A DNA stretch of 64,000 bases from Hymenolepis diminuta. Taxonomy: Eukaryota; Platyhelminthes; Cestoda; Cyclophyllidea; Hymenolepididae. The notes below the pieces were generated by a model. It searched no databases. It saw only the letters and a list, made by a program, of their open reading frames with translations, and was not told the origin of the DNA. The position numbers and the translations under genes were made by a program. The DNA lies in assembly GCA_900708905.1 (NCBI GenBank), contig CAADRB010000059.1, forward strand, positions 973,855-1,037,854, read 5' to 3'. This document shows, in pieces, positions 1 to 13,771 of the stretch (position 1 is its first letter; every line of letters begins with the position of its first letter).

Positions 1-1301
1 AGGTAACCTGGCGCATCTCTTTAATGACAAATTCATATTCGACACCAAACTGCCGCTAAAAATTGGGCAATAGGATTAGTCGTTACAATCAACGGATTTG
101 TGGAAATGAAATCTAGTTCAAACAGATATACGCCAAAAGGTAAAGTAAAGGCAAAGCAAATTTTCGTTTTAATGTTTTTATGATTTATATTAAATATTTG
201 ACCTTAGGCAGGAAATTTCAAGCTAACCCACTTCCAATAACACACACTCGAATATGTTGTCTTAAACTTTTAGAAAACTTGGTTTCAAAGTCCAATCTTT
301 CAATCATATTTGCCACAAATTTTCAAAATATTTAAATCATTTCAAAGTTTGAGTATAAATGATATTTTAGTTCAAAAATCGAAGTTCAGTAGCACGATAG
401 ACTGATCAGTCTTTAGTGCAAAAATATGAGAAGTTTCAAATTAAGTTCGCATGATCTAAACATGTCGAGAAGAGATCAGCATGTGCCGTGGGTACTAAAT
501 CCGAAAATAATGTTCGTTTTGTGTAAGTTCTCAGCAATAAAAATATAAAACTCTGTTTGTTGTAATCATCAATTACTCAAAAATACATCAATTCAATCTA
601 ACATTAGACATATACTTTTAAGAGAGAGCTATCTACAATCCTAGATATCTTATACCATGTTAGTATGGGACCAAATCATCACCATATATTCCAAATTTGG
701 CTAATTTCGGCTATAAGTTTTCTTCTAATATCGGAAAAGCTTTTCCGACATTAGGAAAATACAAAAAATCCTCACCGCTCAACGAAAATGACACCTGTGT
801 ATGCGTCACACAAATATTTTAAAGTTACGCTACAACAGAACGAAAAGGTCTCAAATAATGAAAATAATTAGTGTAAAGTGTCACAGATCACAACCCGATC
901 CATTCAAAAATCATGAGTTTAAATATCAGAATTTCCTAATTTCACTATTACGTTCCCTTCCACTATATGTTAAAGGGAAATAACGTATCTTCCTGCCATT
1001 TTTTATTATTTCATTAAGGAGACTTAGCAAAATGAGCATTCCAGATAGTAATCTCTGCCTAAGATTCAAATGTCCAAGTAAATAAATAAACTAGTCAATA
1101 TCATATTTACAGTTAATTAAGATATATCCTTAAATGTATGTTCTAAATGACCTTAGTCATTTTGCTTCCCACAACAATAATTAGTAAATTTAGACCGATA
1201 TGCCCAATTTCTGGATGTATGGAGCAAAAAGTATACTGATCGAAAATATCTATAGAATGAATATTTGCACGAACTCAGTTCAGTAAACATTCTGTTATAT
1301 A
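1..1301. other. intergenic, no gene recognised
   Basis: AT-rich sequence without a supported exon. Only short open frames occur, which are expected by chance at this base composition. The one notable structure is a 30-base near-perfect palindrome at 725-754, listed separately. A mariner relic follows directly. Confidence 0.6.
725..754. repeat. 30-bp near-perfect palindrome
   Basis: The core TCGGAAAAGCTTTTCCGA is a perfect 18-base palindrome. It extends on both sides to 30 bases (CTAATA... / ...CATTAG) with a single mismatched pair. It could be a dimeric protein-binding site, a hairpin, or two abutting transposon ends. No further copy was noticed in the window, and the function is unknown. 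Confidence 0.7.
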
Positions 1302-1483
1302 CAGGGTGTGTATGGTATCTGAGGACACCTACATTTTTGTAATTTAAACTAACCCAGTAGTAATCAATGCATTCTTATATCGGAAGATCTCATGGCAAAT
1401 ACTACTACGACCCAAGAAATGAAAAGACACGCCGTGAAAGTGTCTGTAAAACCGAAACACAATAAGTAGGATTCCTAAAAGTC
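1302..1483 (+). repeat. left inverted terminal copy of the mariner relic
   Basis: This pairs with 2312-2506 in inverse orientation. The outer 130 or so bases match closely. The match then continues more loosely through a copy of the transposase start (ATG at 1419 on the plus strand, counterpart of the ATG at 2384-2386 on the minus strand) and on through a shared GAAACACAA block. Ordinary mariner inverted repeats are about 30 bases, so this end looks like an inverted duplication of the 5' end. Confidence 0.7.
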
Positions 1484-2311
1484 GCGTCTGATGGACCTTA
1501 TTGATGTCCTCAATTGCTCGGGCCCTTGCTTCCATCGGAGAGGAGAATTTAGTTTTATAGGTTGCTTATTAACTTCCTTTTCAACCACTTCCTGCCCTAC
1601 ACGTAAGAGTCCAAATGATTAAGGTCTGGTGAATTAGGAGGCGGCATAAGTTTGGCCCGACATAATGACTAAAATTCTCCTCCATCCACTCAATCGTGAG
1701 TTTTGAGAACTTTATGGGATGGAGGCAAATTCTGTTGGAGGACATAGAGTCTTCCTCCATTGGCTATGCCGTTTATCAAGGCAGCTTAACAACAGTCTAG
1801 AGAGTCACGACATAGGCATCTATATTGACTCGAAAGTCTTGTGGAAAAGGTGAGAAGCCACAACGTGTCCTTCACTGCTAACAACACCGAAAACCATCAC
1901 TGTTGCTGGAAACTTCATGCGCATGCAAAACAGTTGGAACTTCAGCGGGGTCCGCCTGCACATACTCACCTATCATTTCTTGGACTGATTTTTTCATCCT
2001 GATGGAAGTTTTTTGATCGGTGGAAAACTAATGGTACTCCTCTTCTTCTGGGTCCTTCAGATTTTTCTTGAATTGTTTACGTCCCCATAAACTGAAGACC
2101 TCGCCTAAGAACGGATGATATGTATCCGAGATCCTGAGGAACAATGTTCCTTATTGTTCCTTCAGATACTTGAAGATCTTTGACAAGATGTCGTGCATTG
2201 ACTTCCCAGGATTTTTGCTCATCGTGCCATGCACTCTCCTCACAAACTCAGGTCTTCTTCATTGTTTTCATTCAGCAGCTCCTTTCTAAATTTGCAAATG
2301 AAAGGTCTAGT

Positions 2312-2506
2312 GACTTTCAGAAATCTTGCAGTTTCTAAATTGTTGTGTTTCACTTTTATAGACGCTATTACTACATGTCCTTTCATTTCTTCGGTCGTAG
2401 TAGCATCTGCCGTGAGATCTTCCGATATAAGAATACATTGATTATTATTATTGGGTTAGTCTAAATTACAAAAATATAGGTGTCGTCAGATACCTTACCC
2501 ACCCTG
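2312..2506 (-). repeat. right inverted terminal copy of the mariner relic
   Basis: This is the authentic 5' end of the transposase orientation: terminal repeat, short leader, then the transposase N-terminal coding region starting near 2386 on the minus strand. It is the partner of 1302-1483. Confidence 0.7.
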
Positions 2507-5500
2507 TACTAAGGATGGTGTGAATATAATAATTGGATTAGCGGTTGCATTGCTATAGCAGAAGGGAAAGATTCGGGAGGTTAGGGAGACTTGGGGATCG
2601 AGATAATTATTAATTCTCCCTTCATATGCACCTTCTACAAGAGATACATTGAAGCAATTCACATTAAATCCGATGTCAACATTAAGGAAGACATTCTGAT
2701 GTGTGTCGTTTCAACCACCCTTGTCTTTCAGGAGGCTTAAAACAACTAGAAATTGGGTCCTAGAAGTCCTTGTTGATCACTGCACTCGTATAACAGTGAT
2801 CCTGTCGACAGAGCAGGAGCACTTCTTTCTTTTCGGCAAATATTCACATACACTTGGCAGCTATGTACTTTGCCGTTTTCACTCGAATTCACTTCAGATG
2901 GGAATTTACGCTATATAAGACGGGAATTGACGTCATTATCTGTTTCAGTTGCAACACTTCAAGCGAACCAAAGGCCTTCTTGGCATCCTGATCGATTTGC
3001 TTTAGCCATAACTTTGTGTAAGCTTTCTGTCAAAGACGAGACATATTTCTTTTATGATCCTTTTCTGCTAACCTTTGAATTCAACTTCCATTTGAACTTT
3101 CTTTACGCTCAGCAGCCATATGGCTTTAATTTAAGTCATTAATCATTCAACTTGAAGACGAAGATTTTGAATGTTAATAGTTTCCCTTTCTAACAGCAAG
3201 CTTATATATATGAAAGGGACTGGCATTTCAAACATCTATGGAAACATGTATTTCTTGGAGGAGTTAAGGTGGAGAACATACTCCAAAACAAACTATACCG
3301 CATTATTTTGAGAGAGAACAAAGAAAACAAAGAAGTAATAGTACCTTTTTTTCCCGAAAAAACTCTTTTATGTTACTGATTTGATTTCGGTTTTAAATTA
3401 TTCTGCGGTCTCCGTAAATCTGTACAAAGTAAAAATGTCAATTTTTATTAAATTGAGTAAGTAGAACAAAAGAGTTATTGTTTATTAAATATTACTTACT
3501 AATCAATGGCTATTGCACCAAATTAAACGTGCCTATGATTTAGTCTTAATTCGAGAGCTTTTGTGATATCTTGGCCACCCCTTACTAAATAGTTAAGACA
3601 AGTCATCGATTTACAGTAAAGATGGCAAAGATGATATGCATTTATTTTTGAAGTATTCTATTGTTATAATTCGTTGGAAAGCGAGACATTTTGCATATGT
3701 AAATGGTGGATCGTTTGATAAAACCTGTAGAAGCAGGGTAATTCAAAGAATCTCACTTCCCTATTATTGTGGATTCATTAGAATACCGATGTTTAACTTA
3801 GAAGGCTCAGTTCGGCGCATCATTTCCCATAATTCATAAGTGCAATTTTCAGGATTCCACTTCAAGACTCCTGAGTGGGCTCACGCTCATGCCATTAAGA
3901 GCTCTTGGACCAGTTAATCTAACTGAATGGCTGACCATGACAAAACCTGTGTCAATATATATCTTTTCCTGATCATTTCCGAATACCCTTGGTGCAAGCT
4001 ATTGTATTTCAAAATGCAACCTAACCAGCTTCTGACTTCCACTGCTATGAATGCGAAGTCACTGAAAAAATTATAGGAAGAAAGCTCTATTTTGAAATCT
4101 GTCTGTGAATACCGGAAAATACTCGGTTAAAGTATGAGAGAATACAAGTTTCCTAAAGGGGTAAACATCTCTCCCCAAAATTTGTGCAGAAAAACTCTTT
4201 CATTTAATTTTATCATTAAGAATTGCCTATAAACATGGAGCTTCCCATCTGTTCAATTGAAATTAGTGTGAATTAAATTCCTATACATATGTTAATATCT
4301 CTCTAAGAAGTATTTATTTTGACTCTGCCGCCTTCTAATATAAACATTCAAATTAAAAAGCAGCTTCATTATTATTAAATTGGGCCAATAGCCATGGGAA
4401 TGTAATACAAAATGGAGCTTTCGTGAAAGATTGATATGCGTTTCTTTCTTTTATTTAGTTAATTAGGTAGATTCATGAAATTAGGTTTGAAGTTAGTTTT
4501 GATACTGGCACCATCTTATTATCCTAGCCTATTTAAAAGGTAAAAGTATAGATGAGTCTATGCCAACTAAAGCTTCTGCATCCCTAAAAACCCACCACCA
4601 AACACTTAAAATTGGTCCTATCAGGTGTATGCCTTCCTTTGGATTCAAACTAATTCGAACTAGACCTCAAAATAGGGACTAAATAATGTAAATGAATGAA
4701 AACCCTTGGTCAACAACAATTTTCAACCTCATGCTTTGAGACCAAAGTTCCAAATAAATGCTCCTAATAATCTAAAGAAATTTTAGGATTTTAAGGACAA
4801 AGAGGCCTTAACCATAGCAAAAGCCATCTAAGAATGTTGGTTTGCTTGTTGATGTTCTTCAGTTCGCCTTGTTACTCCCCTTGGTAAGTGTCATATTGAA
4901 AGCTTTGTACCCTGTCCAATCTTATGTTTAAAATGGATTTAACTGTTATTAGATAAAGCGAAAGCCATCTGAGAGTTTCGGAAATGCACGCCATCCACAT
5001 TTTAAGCGAGTGATCTTTTATGCTTGAAAATGCAGACTAACTGATTTTCTATTTCATAACTGAATATTTAAAAATGCCTATATATATTATTAAAATTTAC
5101 AACCTTGTTCCTTTCCACTTATGTTGGACTATTTGTTTCTGAGTACCTGCTGCTGGCGGCTAACAAGTGCGTTATTACAAATAGTGATCAGTTACATTCC
5201 TTATTCGTTATGTGTCAATGGAGATGATAAAAATGAGATACTATACTCAGCAGAAGTTGCTAAACAGGGTCATCATTAGGAAAGAGGTAAACTTGGAAGT
5301 AATTTAAAATGAAATTACCGTGACAAATTCGATTTATATTAATCTGATTTTTAACAAATCATATAGCCGTACCAATCAAAATACGACATCGACAGTAGAT
5401 ACTAGTCAACTGAGGTTTGAAAACTTTATTTCTTGGAATTTAAAGATAGTTTACCTGAACCTCAGCCTCTAAAGTAAGGGAGTGAAAGCTTAGTATATAG

Positions 5501-8500
5501 ATTCTAAGAGTGAAGATTTGCATACCCGTTTGCACATTCTTAATACTTCATTTCACTTTCCAGTTCTAAATCCTCTGATTACAAACAATGAATGCATCTT
5601 AACTGATAAAGTTTCAAAGATTTTTATAGTTACTGAGCCGTTAGCTGGTATAAGCTAGGGTGATTAATAATATGGTACTCTTTCAATTATACTTTGGTGT
5701 AATTTAATTATTTTTTTTGCTTTGAAATAGCCATTTCTGCCTCTAATGATTCTAAGATGCAGATCCGGGCTGATTTGATCTTATTTACTTCCGTTAATTT
5801 TCACAGCGTTTAGCTAAATGTTCCGTTAAAGCAGAATTCAGTATCTTTCTAATTAGACAGTGAATATTTATTGTTTACTTGTTCTCAGTAGGCTCTGCAT
5901 TCTCATTTGCTTTGCATCTGTAAGACCACTTTCTCAGTCTACAGTTTGTGTGAAGGAATAAGCACTAGAACCAATACCCGTTTTCTCACCAGTATCTTGG
6001 AAATTAAAGAACATATTTGCAGTGGCTGACCAACCACGAATTAGCAAACTGGTCAGAAAATTTGGTACAAATCTTAAAATTTGAACATTTGGTAATCAGA
6101 GTATGAATAAAAAAACGTATAACCCGATTCTGTGGACAAAATCATATCAGACACTTTTGATGTCTACTCTTCCACTAATTCATATCAAACAATTTTACTG
6201 TTTCCTATGTTTAGTTGCATTCCAACAATGAAGAATTATATATTGTAGATGTTAAATAAAAGCGAATAATGTTTATACAAGAAAAATTGAATTTTTCATA
6301 AAATCTGCATATTTGTTAAAATGTGCTAGATTGAAAGATCGTTACTTTGCACGGTTTTGAAGTCAAACTTACCTTTAAGGCAATTACGTGCTATTATTCA
6401 GTTCCTTGATTGGCGGCTATTTGGGAGGCTAAATTAGGTTATAAAAGTCAGCTTGCTGAGGAAAAAACTACATCTTTGAACAAAATCCTAATTTATTTAT
6501 GAAGAATTCACTTAGACCTATTTTAGGGTCAGGGAAAGATTCAATTTCAAAGTGGCGATATCTGCAAAATCTCAGCTCTTCTTAGTACATGTTGGGCTTT
6601 GTCTTTTCCGCTTTAAGCGTCATTTATTTGCAAAATTTTCTGAAAATGGAAAGGAAACTGGTACATAATCATGTGTTTTTTGAGGAAGATGAAATGCTTG
6701 GAATTAACTGACATGGATAGATCTAATTTTTCATCTTTGTACGATTTGCGAACTAAGTTTAATCCCATTCCTTATTTGTTTTTATTCAACAAAAGCATTA
6801 ATTTGCCATTCAATAGAAAGTGATGGATTTGAAATTGAAATTTTATCCTAATTTTGTACTTTATTTTTTTCTACGATTGGAAATTGGAAAGTGAACCTTG
6901 AAGCTTTAGTTTTTGTGGATAAAATTAGAGCAACAATGTCTTTTATATTGATTTTGAAAAGGTACGAAAAAGGCCACGAGGCTAATCGAAATCGGAAGGA
7001 GGACTGGAAAATGTAATGCAATAAGAAAAGTAAATAAATAAAACTGGATTTGAGGGTTTTGAACAGTAATTATTAGTTTCGCTTAAACATAGTTTCCGTT
7101 CAATAATAGTGTTTTCAGCATTAAATTTTAAATCAATTCTTAAAAACGCCTTTTGAATCATGGATTTTTGAGCGGAAACTGAGAGATCGTTAAAAGATTG
7201 TCATTTGACAAAATTAGTCAAGTAAAAAATGAATAACTGCTAATAAATGTTCGCGCTGGATGTGTTCCAGTAAACTCTTCCGTGTTTAAAATGTAGTTTC
7301 TAGTCTCATACACCTATTCAAACCTTTAAGAAAGTATAATTGAAGATAAGTAGCAAGAACAACTAGAAAGTTATATCAAACATTCTAAAAGCTCTAAATG
7401 TAGGGGTTATGAACTCATTCAAAAACCGGAGATAAATCCATGAAAAGTGACCTTTGGGACATCAGATATTGCTTGGAGAACCAATATACATTATGAGAAA
7501 GAGAATAACTCATTGCTTCCGGAATTCAAATTTATAATACTCTTGACACGAGGATTTCATGGTACACCCTTAATGGATTATTTTGCTACATTGCTTGTCA
7601 TGACAAAAATTGTGATGGAAAATAATGATACTGTGAATAGTGAATTAGTGAGTAAACAAATAAATAGCCAGTTTAAAGACTAAAGATAACTTGGCATCCT
7701 GATCAGGCATGTTGGAACCCGTGTCCTGGATATTTTTATATACAAAAAAACAAAAGTTTTGTTATTTTTTTGCATTTGACGCTCATGAACTTGTTTATTT
7801 GTCTGCATGACATTCCGATTTGTGTATTTATTAAAATAACCTAATGAATTAGAAATAAAACAATGTTGACATTATTTGTAAATTTTGGAAAGTTTATTTA
7901 CTGTACTTCATCAAAATGTCTTGAAATAAAATTTTAATTCAAGTAATTTACGAATTCCAAAGTTAAGGAATTATATTTATGAACCAGCCTTATCAAGCCA
8001 AGCTAACAGTTGGGACAAAGTGTTACAGCGCAGCCGTCCATGAATACGTCGTTCATTTTGGAGATCGAGAGTTCGGTGCCGATCATTGGACATCCTGTGA
8101 AGAAAATGAAAATGGTATTCATTATTAGCTTTGATCATGACAAATTTTAATGATTGACAAATTGCATTTAATAGAAGGCAACAGGAAGATAAGAAGTTAC
8201 GTTTTTATTCATTTGAATTCAGGATTCATCTACTTACCTAATAAGTACAGTCAACAGCGTCATTTCCTGATATTCAGTAGGTCAAATTCCCGAAACTTCA
8301 TCTCTTATTGCCACCATGACCAGATAAAAAGCACTTGATATGATGTTTTAACCATGCAGAAACCACTCAGAATTTACTCAAGAAAAGTTCTAATAATGAT
8401 CTATGCAAATATATGAAATTAATATTTTCCACAAAATAATTTTTATTTGCAAGATTTTTTTAGTTTTTTTATTTTTCGCTTCTTCTAATTCCCATTTGTT

Positions 8501-10949
8501 CGAACAAATTTATTTACATTACAAATTTATTTATTTACATTAATTATGTAAATGGGCATAAAATATATCGACCTATCAATACGGAACGTATGGCCTGTTT
8601 TTGACATTGTGGTTTTGGTCGGTTTATCTTTGTAACTAGGAAATCTAAGTGTCAGGTTAGCATACGGAGAAGAGCAGATCGTATCAATAAGTCGACAGGA
8701 GAAATGACAAATAAAACATTTTCTCACAAGAGAAGGTCCATATCAATCCTAATGTACCTAGAAACCAGACTGATATTTAGGATAATTGCTTTATTCCCGA
8801 AATCAAAAAAAATTGAACAAGTTCTCCTATAGTTTGATGTTTTAAAAACTAAAAGAATCTAAGTGTTAAGTACAAGTTTTGAAGTAGTTACTTCAATTCG
8901 GATTGAGAGCACTGCGTTCTAGTGGCACTTCGGCCAACGAAATAAAGGGTTGTAGCCTCGGTTTGATCAGCATATGTCCTGTGATTTGAAATGGTTGACA
9001 TTGGCCAACAAAAGATGGCGAAAAATGAATAAACTAGTATTTTTTCCATCTGCCTGAACTTAGCTGCCGCAAGACAGAATTGAGACGAGATTGATGAAAG
9101 GATAATTGGTTGGAGATGAAGAAGAAGGAAGTATAATCTTTATAACCATCAAACTGAAAAATGTGATCTGATGGAAGAATAAAATTCGTAATTAATGTGA
9201 TGTTGGCAGTGTTAGACAACGGAGAAAATCCATAAGGATGAATCGTACAAGCAGGGATGTAAAGAAGCAATAAAATGAATAAAAATTGTTTCCGAGTCAA
9301 GATAAGAGATGAGTAAAACAGTCACTGTCATCCGAAAACTGATTGCCATGAAAGAAATCATCGATCGATCCAATTTTTACAAAGTAATCAATCCGCAGAT
9401 CATATATAACATTATTATTTAAATCAGGCTCAATATTTTAGAAGCATTTCTCAGTTCTCGTCTGAAAAATACAATTATAACGTGGATTTTGGAGAGCATT
9501 TCAAATTTTATCGGGTTAGATCCCTGCTATGAGCTCTACCATGTTAAAATCATGTTATCTAGTATCGTCCTGTTATTTTGGCATGAAATAAACTCGTTAG
9601 ATCATACCACCTAACGGCTTTGTAAGTCTAATGGCTGACATGGTGCCAATATCTAATCTAATAAAAATTAATCAAGTAGGGTTCTTCAACATTCAGATGA
9701 ATTAGAACCGAATTTTAATATTAAGGAAATCAACAACTTCATGAATCCTCGACCACTTGCTCTGGAAGTTCAGCTCCGACCAAGATTCCCCTCCAATCCC
9801 CTCCAATGAAAGATTCCTTAGATAAAATTGGGGCTATGCAAAAATCTTTGTTTCAAGTCTGAAATCCCTACCGTTAATAACTATTATTTTGAAAACTTAA
9901 TGTAAAATAATATCATAGATACGAATTTCAGTTCAAACGGACTCAATAAATCGTATCAGACTGTCCTCCACTAATGCTTGAATTCGTCTACATTAGTTTA
10001 GAATCCTGAAACAGAACATGAACTAGTACGCACGCCCTAACCTGTGTCTGATCAACTGACTTCTTTGTGTGCCAAAATCATGATCATTACCACGCCCGTG
10101 TCATCATCCGCCTTCACTTGTCTCCGGTCAAATTTGTCAGACGACAACTGAAGTATGCTATCAGATTTTGGTTAGAGGCTGAATTTTCTTCGAAGTGGAA
10201 TAGCAAAGCCCTGAGTTTACAATACCAGCGATAAGAACAAAGTGACCTTAAAGTCAGTTGGCTTTGATTTATTTGAATTTAAAATTTCCATTTTGTCAAA
10301 TAAAGGATGGTCAGGAGTCTAACCTTGAGAGCCATTTCACTGTGTTTTGGACTGATTTTATTTATATTGGGGAAGCATTTCAGTATTCGACTGTCCCATA
10401 ATAACAATAAAATGGAGTTTTAAAAAATTTCAACTTTTACAAATTCAGGTAGAAGCTGTTATTTCAGGTTATAACTAAAACTGTGGTATTCTGCATGCCC
10501 GTCGTTCTTCGTTCACATATTGCCTTGGCTTAAAGAGATCTTTCGAGCTTCCTTACTAAACATAATTTTATTTAGTCATCTGGTACTTTTGTATACATAC
10601 ATTTCACTTTGACGTTAAATTAGAACTAATGCAAACAGTAAAAATATTTTTTGGAGTAAGAGCTATATAGGCCTAGGTTCATCACATAAAGAAAACTGTC
10701 GATCCTCTTAAACACTAATAAAATACATCAACCGTTCCAAAAAATCAGAAGACAGAGAGCTGATTTGGATTTCTAATGTATTAAAAGATTGCGGAGGAAG
10801 GGAAGAGGTGGAAAGGAGAGAAAGCTACAAATAAGAGAGCTGGCGTAGTGATTTAAAGACATTAATTTATTACTAACTTCTTCATATTTATCCAAAGCTA
10901 ACCCATATTGATTTCATTATTGCCCATCATCAGTTTAATGTAATGATCC

Positions 10950-11410
10950 GATTATCCTTTTGCTATATAATCGTATTATACGTTCTGTACCTGAAGTTCT
11001 ACGCTACACTTACTATACTCTTCTACTGTACCTATTATTTGTAATTCTAATATGCTGTTACTATACCGTTATACCAGTCATGTATGCCTTCCAATTCTCT
11101 GTTGATTTACAGTCCATTCGTCCAATCATGTATGTAGTTTTCTATTCATCGTATCTTGAAGTATATAATCTCTGCCTGCCTGGTTGCCTTATGTCTGTAT
11201 GACTGCCTGCCGGTCTCTATTTGTGCAGTGTCATCAATGCATTCCTATATGTGCACCTCACATAATACATGCCTTCCTTCAGTACTGTTATTGCATTCCT
11301 GTGGTTTATTCTATTAAATACATGCCTTGTATCATACGATTATCCGAAATTCGGTTTCATTGGTTTGATGCTACATTAGTTCTGAGAATAGCGGGTATTA
11401 TTTAAAATAT
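10950..11410 (+). repeat. pyrimidine-rich irregular repeat segment
   Basis: About 460 bases in which short C/T-rich words recur (TGCCTTCC, TGCATTCCTATATG, CTGCCTGCC, CATGTATG), giving two overlapping open frames rich in Tyr, Cys and Ile. The word repetition and skewed composition suggest a degenerate simple repeat rather than a gene. No splice structure or domain is visible. Confidence 0.35.
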
Positions 11411-11523
11411 TTTATTTGGCATCATCATTAGTTTCACTTCAGATATACTACAATCCGATGCCTGAAATACTTCAACATACTATATTTGGCGACGCGCCAC
11501 AGACAATAATCAACACGTTGACA

Positions 11524-11548
11524 TTGCAAGTGGTTCCACCCCTTGCAA
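11524..11548. other. hairpin-forming inverted repeat
   Basis: TTGCAAG and CTTGCAA form a stem with an inner GG/CC pair around a short loop. Three related words (CACTTCAGATATAC, TACTTCAACATAC, CACTTCAGAATATT) lie between 11440 and 11570, suggesting a small degenerate repeat cluster. Function unknown. Confidence 0.35.
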
Positions 11549-13771
11549 CACTTCAGAATATTATATCTGGGTTACATATTTAAACAGCATGTGTGAAAAT
11601 TATGAAAAAGATCAAAATAGGAGGTTGACTGGTTTAACCTATTGTGATAGACTGCTCTATGGGTCATCAAGTACATGCAACATTTTAACTGATTTGATAT
11701 AGTTTATGTGTCTCAGTGCTATATATTATGTGAATTATAAAATATTTTAATATCTCTGTCTTTAACTGACCTTTATTTAATTTCAAGGTTGACTAAAATT
11801 TTTTTCGAGAAAGAAACAACGATAGATACTGCCGTCACATTGGTTATACCTTTAAATTGCCATTCAAAACAGTCAAATGATTTACTTCTACAGACAGACG
11901 TAAATGTCAAACAACGTACACTTTTCAGAAACGAATATGAATAATTTTGATAGTTTGTTGACTTTTTGAATGTTTTCTTTTGTTTATCTAAAATAAGTGG
12001 AATACTTCACCCAAAAGTGTGGGGTATTCATGAAATTTTATCATGTAATATGCACAAACGAAATAGTACGCTCTGTTCGATCACTTTAGTGAGCATGTAA
12101 AGTTGAACGTACATATGCTACAGTTCGCTTTGAGTAAACTTTGCTCTTCGGCCTTCGTTACGCTAGAATCTTGCAAATTGAGTAAGATCATATAAGATCA
12201 CTCTGTTTTTTAGGGCTTCAAAAGAAGAAATTGGATGAATTGCCTAAACTGATCATCACAATTAGGCAGTCGGTCAAAGGCACTGAAGATTGTTAATAAG
12301 AACTTGGTCAGTTTTCCAAGGGACGAATTTTAAAACACGAAACAGTGAACTTCATTCAAAGATTATTTTACTACTCGAATTTGAAAATTAAATGAAGTAA
12401 CTCTTTTGACATTTTCTCTCCGACCTTCTTCCCTCATCCCTTATTGATATTTGCAGTCCTATTTCTGCTGCTTTTCAACAATGAAAATTTGCATGATTTT
12501 ACTTCACTGTTTTGGGTTATATTAAATATAATAAAAAAGAATAACCGATTTTTTGTCAATGTGTTTAGATGTATTCCTTGCAGTATCCGAATTAGTGAAT
12601 ACCGAAACAATTTTTAGTCATTTTTGGAATATTACTATAGACATACAAATTGATAAAATGTGCTGCTATATATTTAGAGAGTCAATATCTGAAAAAATAA
12701 TGAATCACTGAATGTGGTCGTGTCATTTTCTTAGTTACGTGAATTTAAAGTTGCATACCAAAGCATAATGAACTAGTTCCGAAATCAATCTCTTGGTTAT
12801 TTTTTAAGTGCGAAAGTGAAACATATAATTGTAACGTAAGTTTATTCGAAAATCACACCATACTTAGCAATGCAATGTGATTTATTATAAACTGTACAAT
12901 GAAATTTCCAGTGGCTACCGAATAATTTTTCATAGCAGTCTTTAGTTTATTAGGTTTAAGGAAAATTATCACTTGGTGGTATCATTTGGGGCAGAGAGTC
13001 GGCCAACACCTAGTGTAATTTTGAGGAATGAAAAGAAGGTGCAATTTTCGGTGTTGAAAATTTTAAATTACCTGGCACTAGAGGTCGAAATTTTTGTCTT
13101 TGTTCTTGTGCAAATACCGACAAACCTGTTTCAAGGCCTCATAATCTATGCCTTTCCGTACCATCCAACAGGTAATACTGACTAGCTATTCGCGAATTAC
13201 TAATTAACTTTGCTGCCTTGAGTTTTGCCGTGGGTGTCTTATTAACCCTTCTGTACGGTAGTGTTGCGTTCGGAACATTGAAACTTTTGCTTATCCAACC
13301 AATGACCAGATTAACTCATCCTACAGGCCGGTAGTGATTAAGAAGGGGGGAATTTAAATGCTGACTTTATCAGAAGTTCTAGCATTTGGTTTCGTCAATG
13401 ATCGAATCATTATATTGCAATAATAACATTATATTAATATACATATATATTTCATGATAAAATATTCCCTTTCTACGTTCTCTCAAAATGGCATATTGAA
13501 TCTGGAAGATACCTTTCCATTTATATACTGTTAGTGATGGTGATTGATACTTTATTCATAAAGCAATTTAAAATAATTTGTATTGAATCACTATGGGAGC
13601 ATTAATATTAAAGCCCCTTTTTATTGGTAAATACTTAATCAGACCGTTAAACAGATGAATTAAGTAGTAACATTTTCGATGCATATTCATTAATAAATTC
13701 AAGGCGGAATGTCAAATTCTCTGGTGTGTTAATTTAAAATTTCATAATGTTAAATAAAATATGTAGAATGC

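Larger units (their letters stand above)
1302..2506 (-). mobile_element. mariner-family DNA transposon relic, about 1.2 kb
   Basis: The element lies between two TA dinucleotides (1300-1301 and 2507-2508), the usual target duplication of Tc1/mariner elements. Its ends are CAGGGTG at the left and CACCCTG at the right. The size matches the usual 1.2-1.3 kb of mariner. Read on the minus strand, the transposase begins near 2386 with a helix-turn-helix-like segment. A KSMHD-like segment follows, and a catalytic-region motif PPPNSPDLNHLD lies at about 1614-1650, matching the mariner PPxSPDLNPLD signature. Many stops and frameshifts interrupt the frame, so it is inactive. The terminal repeats are unusually long, about 180-195 bases (1302-1483 against 2312-2506), and include the first codons of the transposase in inverted orientation. 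See findings. Confidence 0.8.
2509..13771. other. 11 kb without a recognisable gene
   Basis: Both strands were read and no exon chain, domain or RNA gene could be supported. A hairpin lies at 2775-2801 (GATCACTG / CAGTGATC with an 11-base loop). Plus-strand open frames at 2703-3142 and 7447-7683 match nothing I know and have lengths expected by chance. A tandem CCCCTCCAAT duplication lies near 9786-9806. Direct repeats of CAAATTTATTTA occur near 8503-8540. A C/T-rich segment is listed separately. Confidence 0.5.

Noticed and set aside
2703..3142. overlapping plus-strand frames that looked like a retroelement piece
   Set aside because: No motif of reverse transcriptase, RNase H or integrase could be aligned on either strand, so no element is called.
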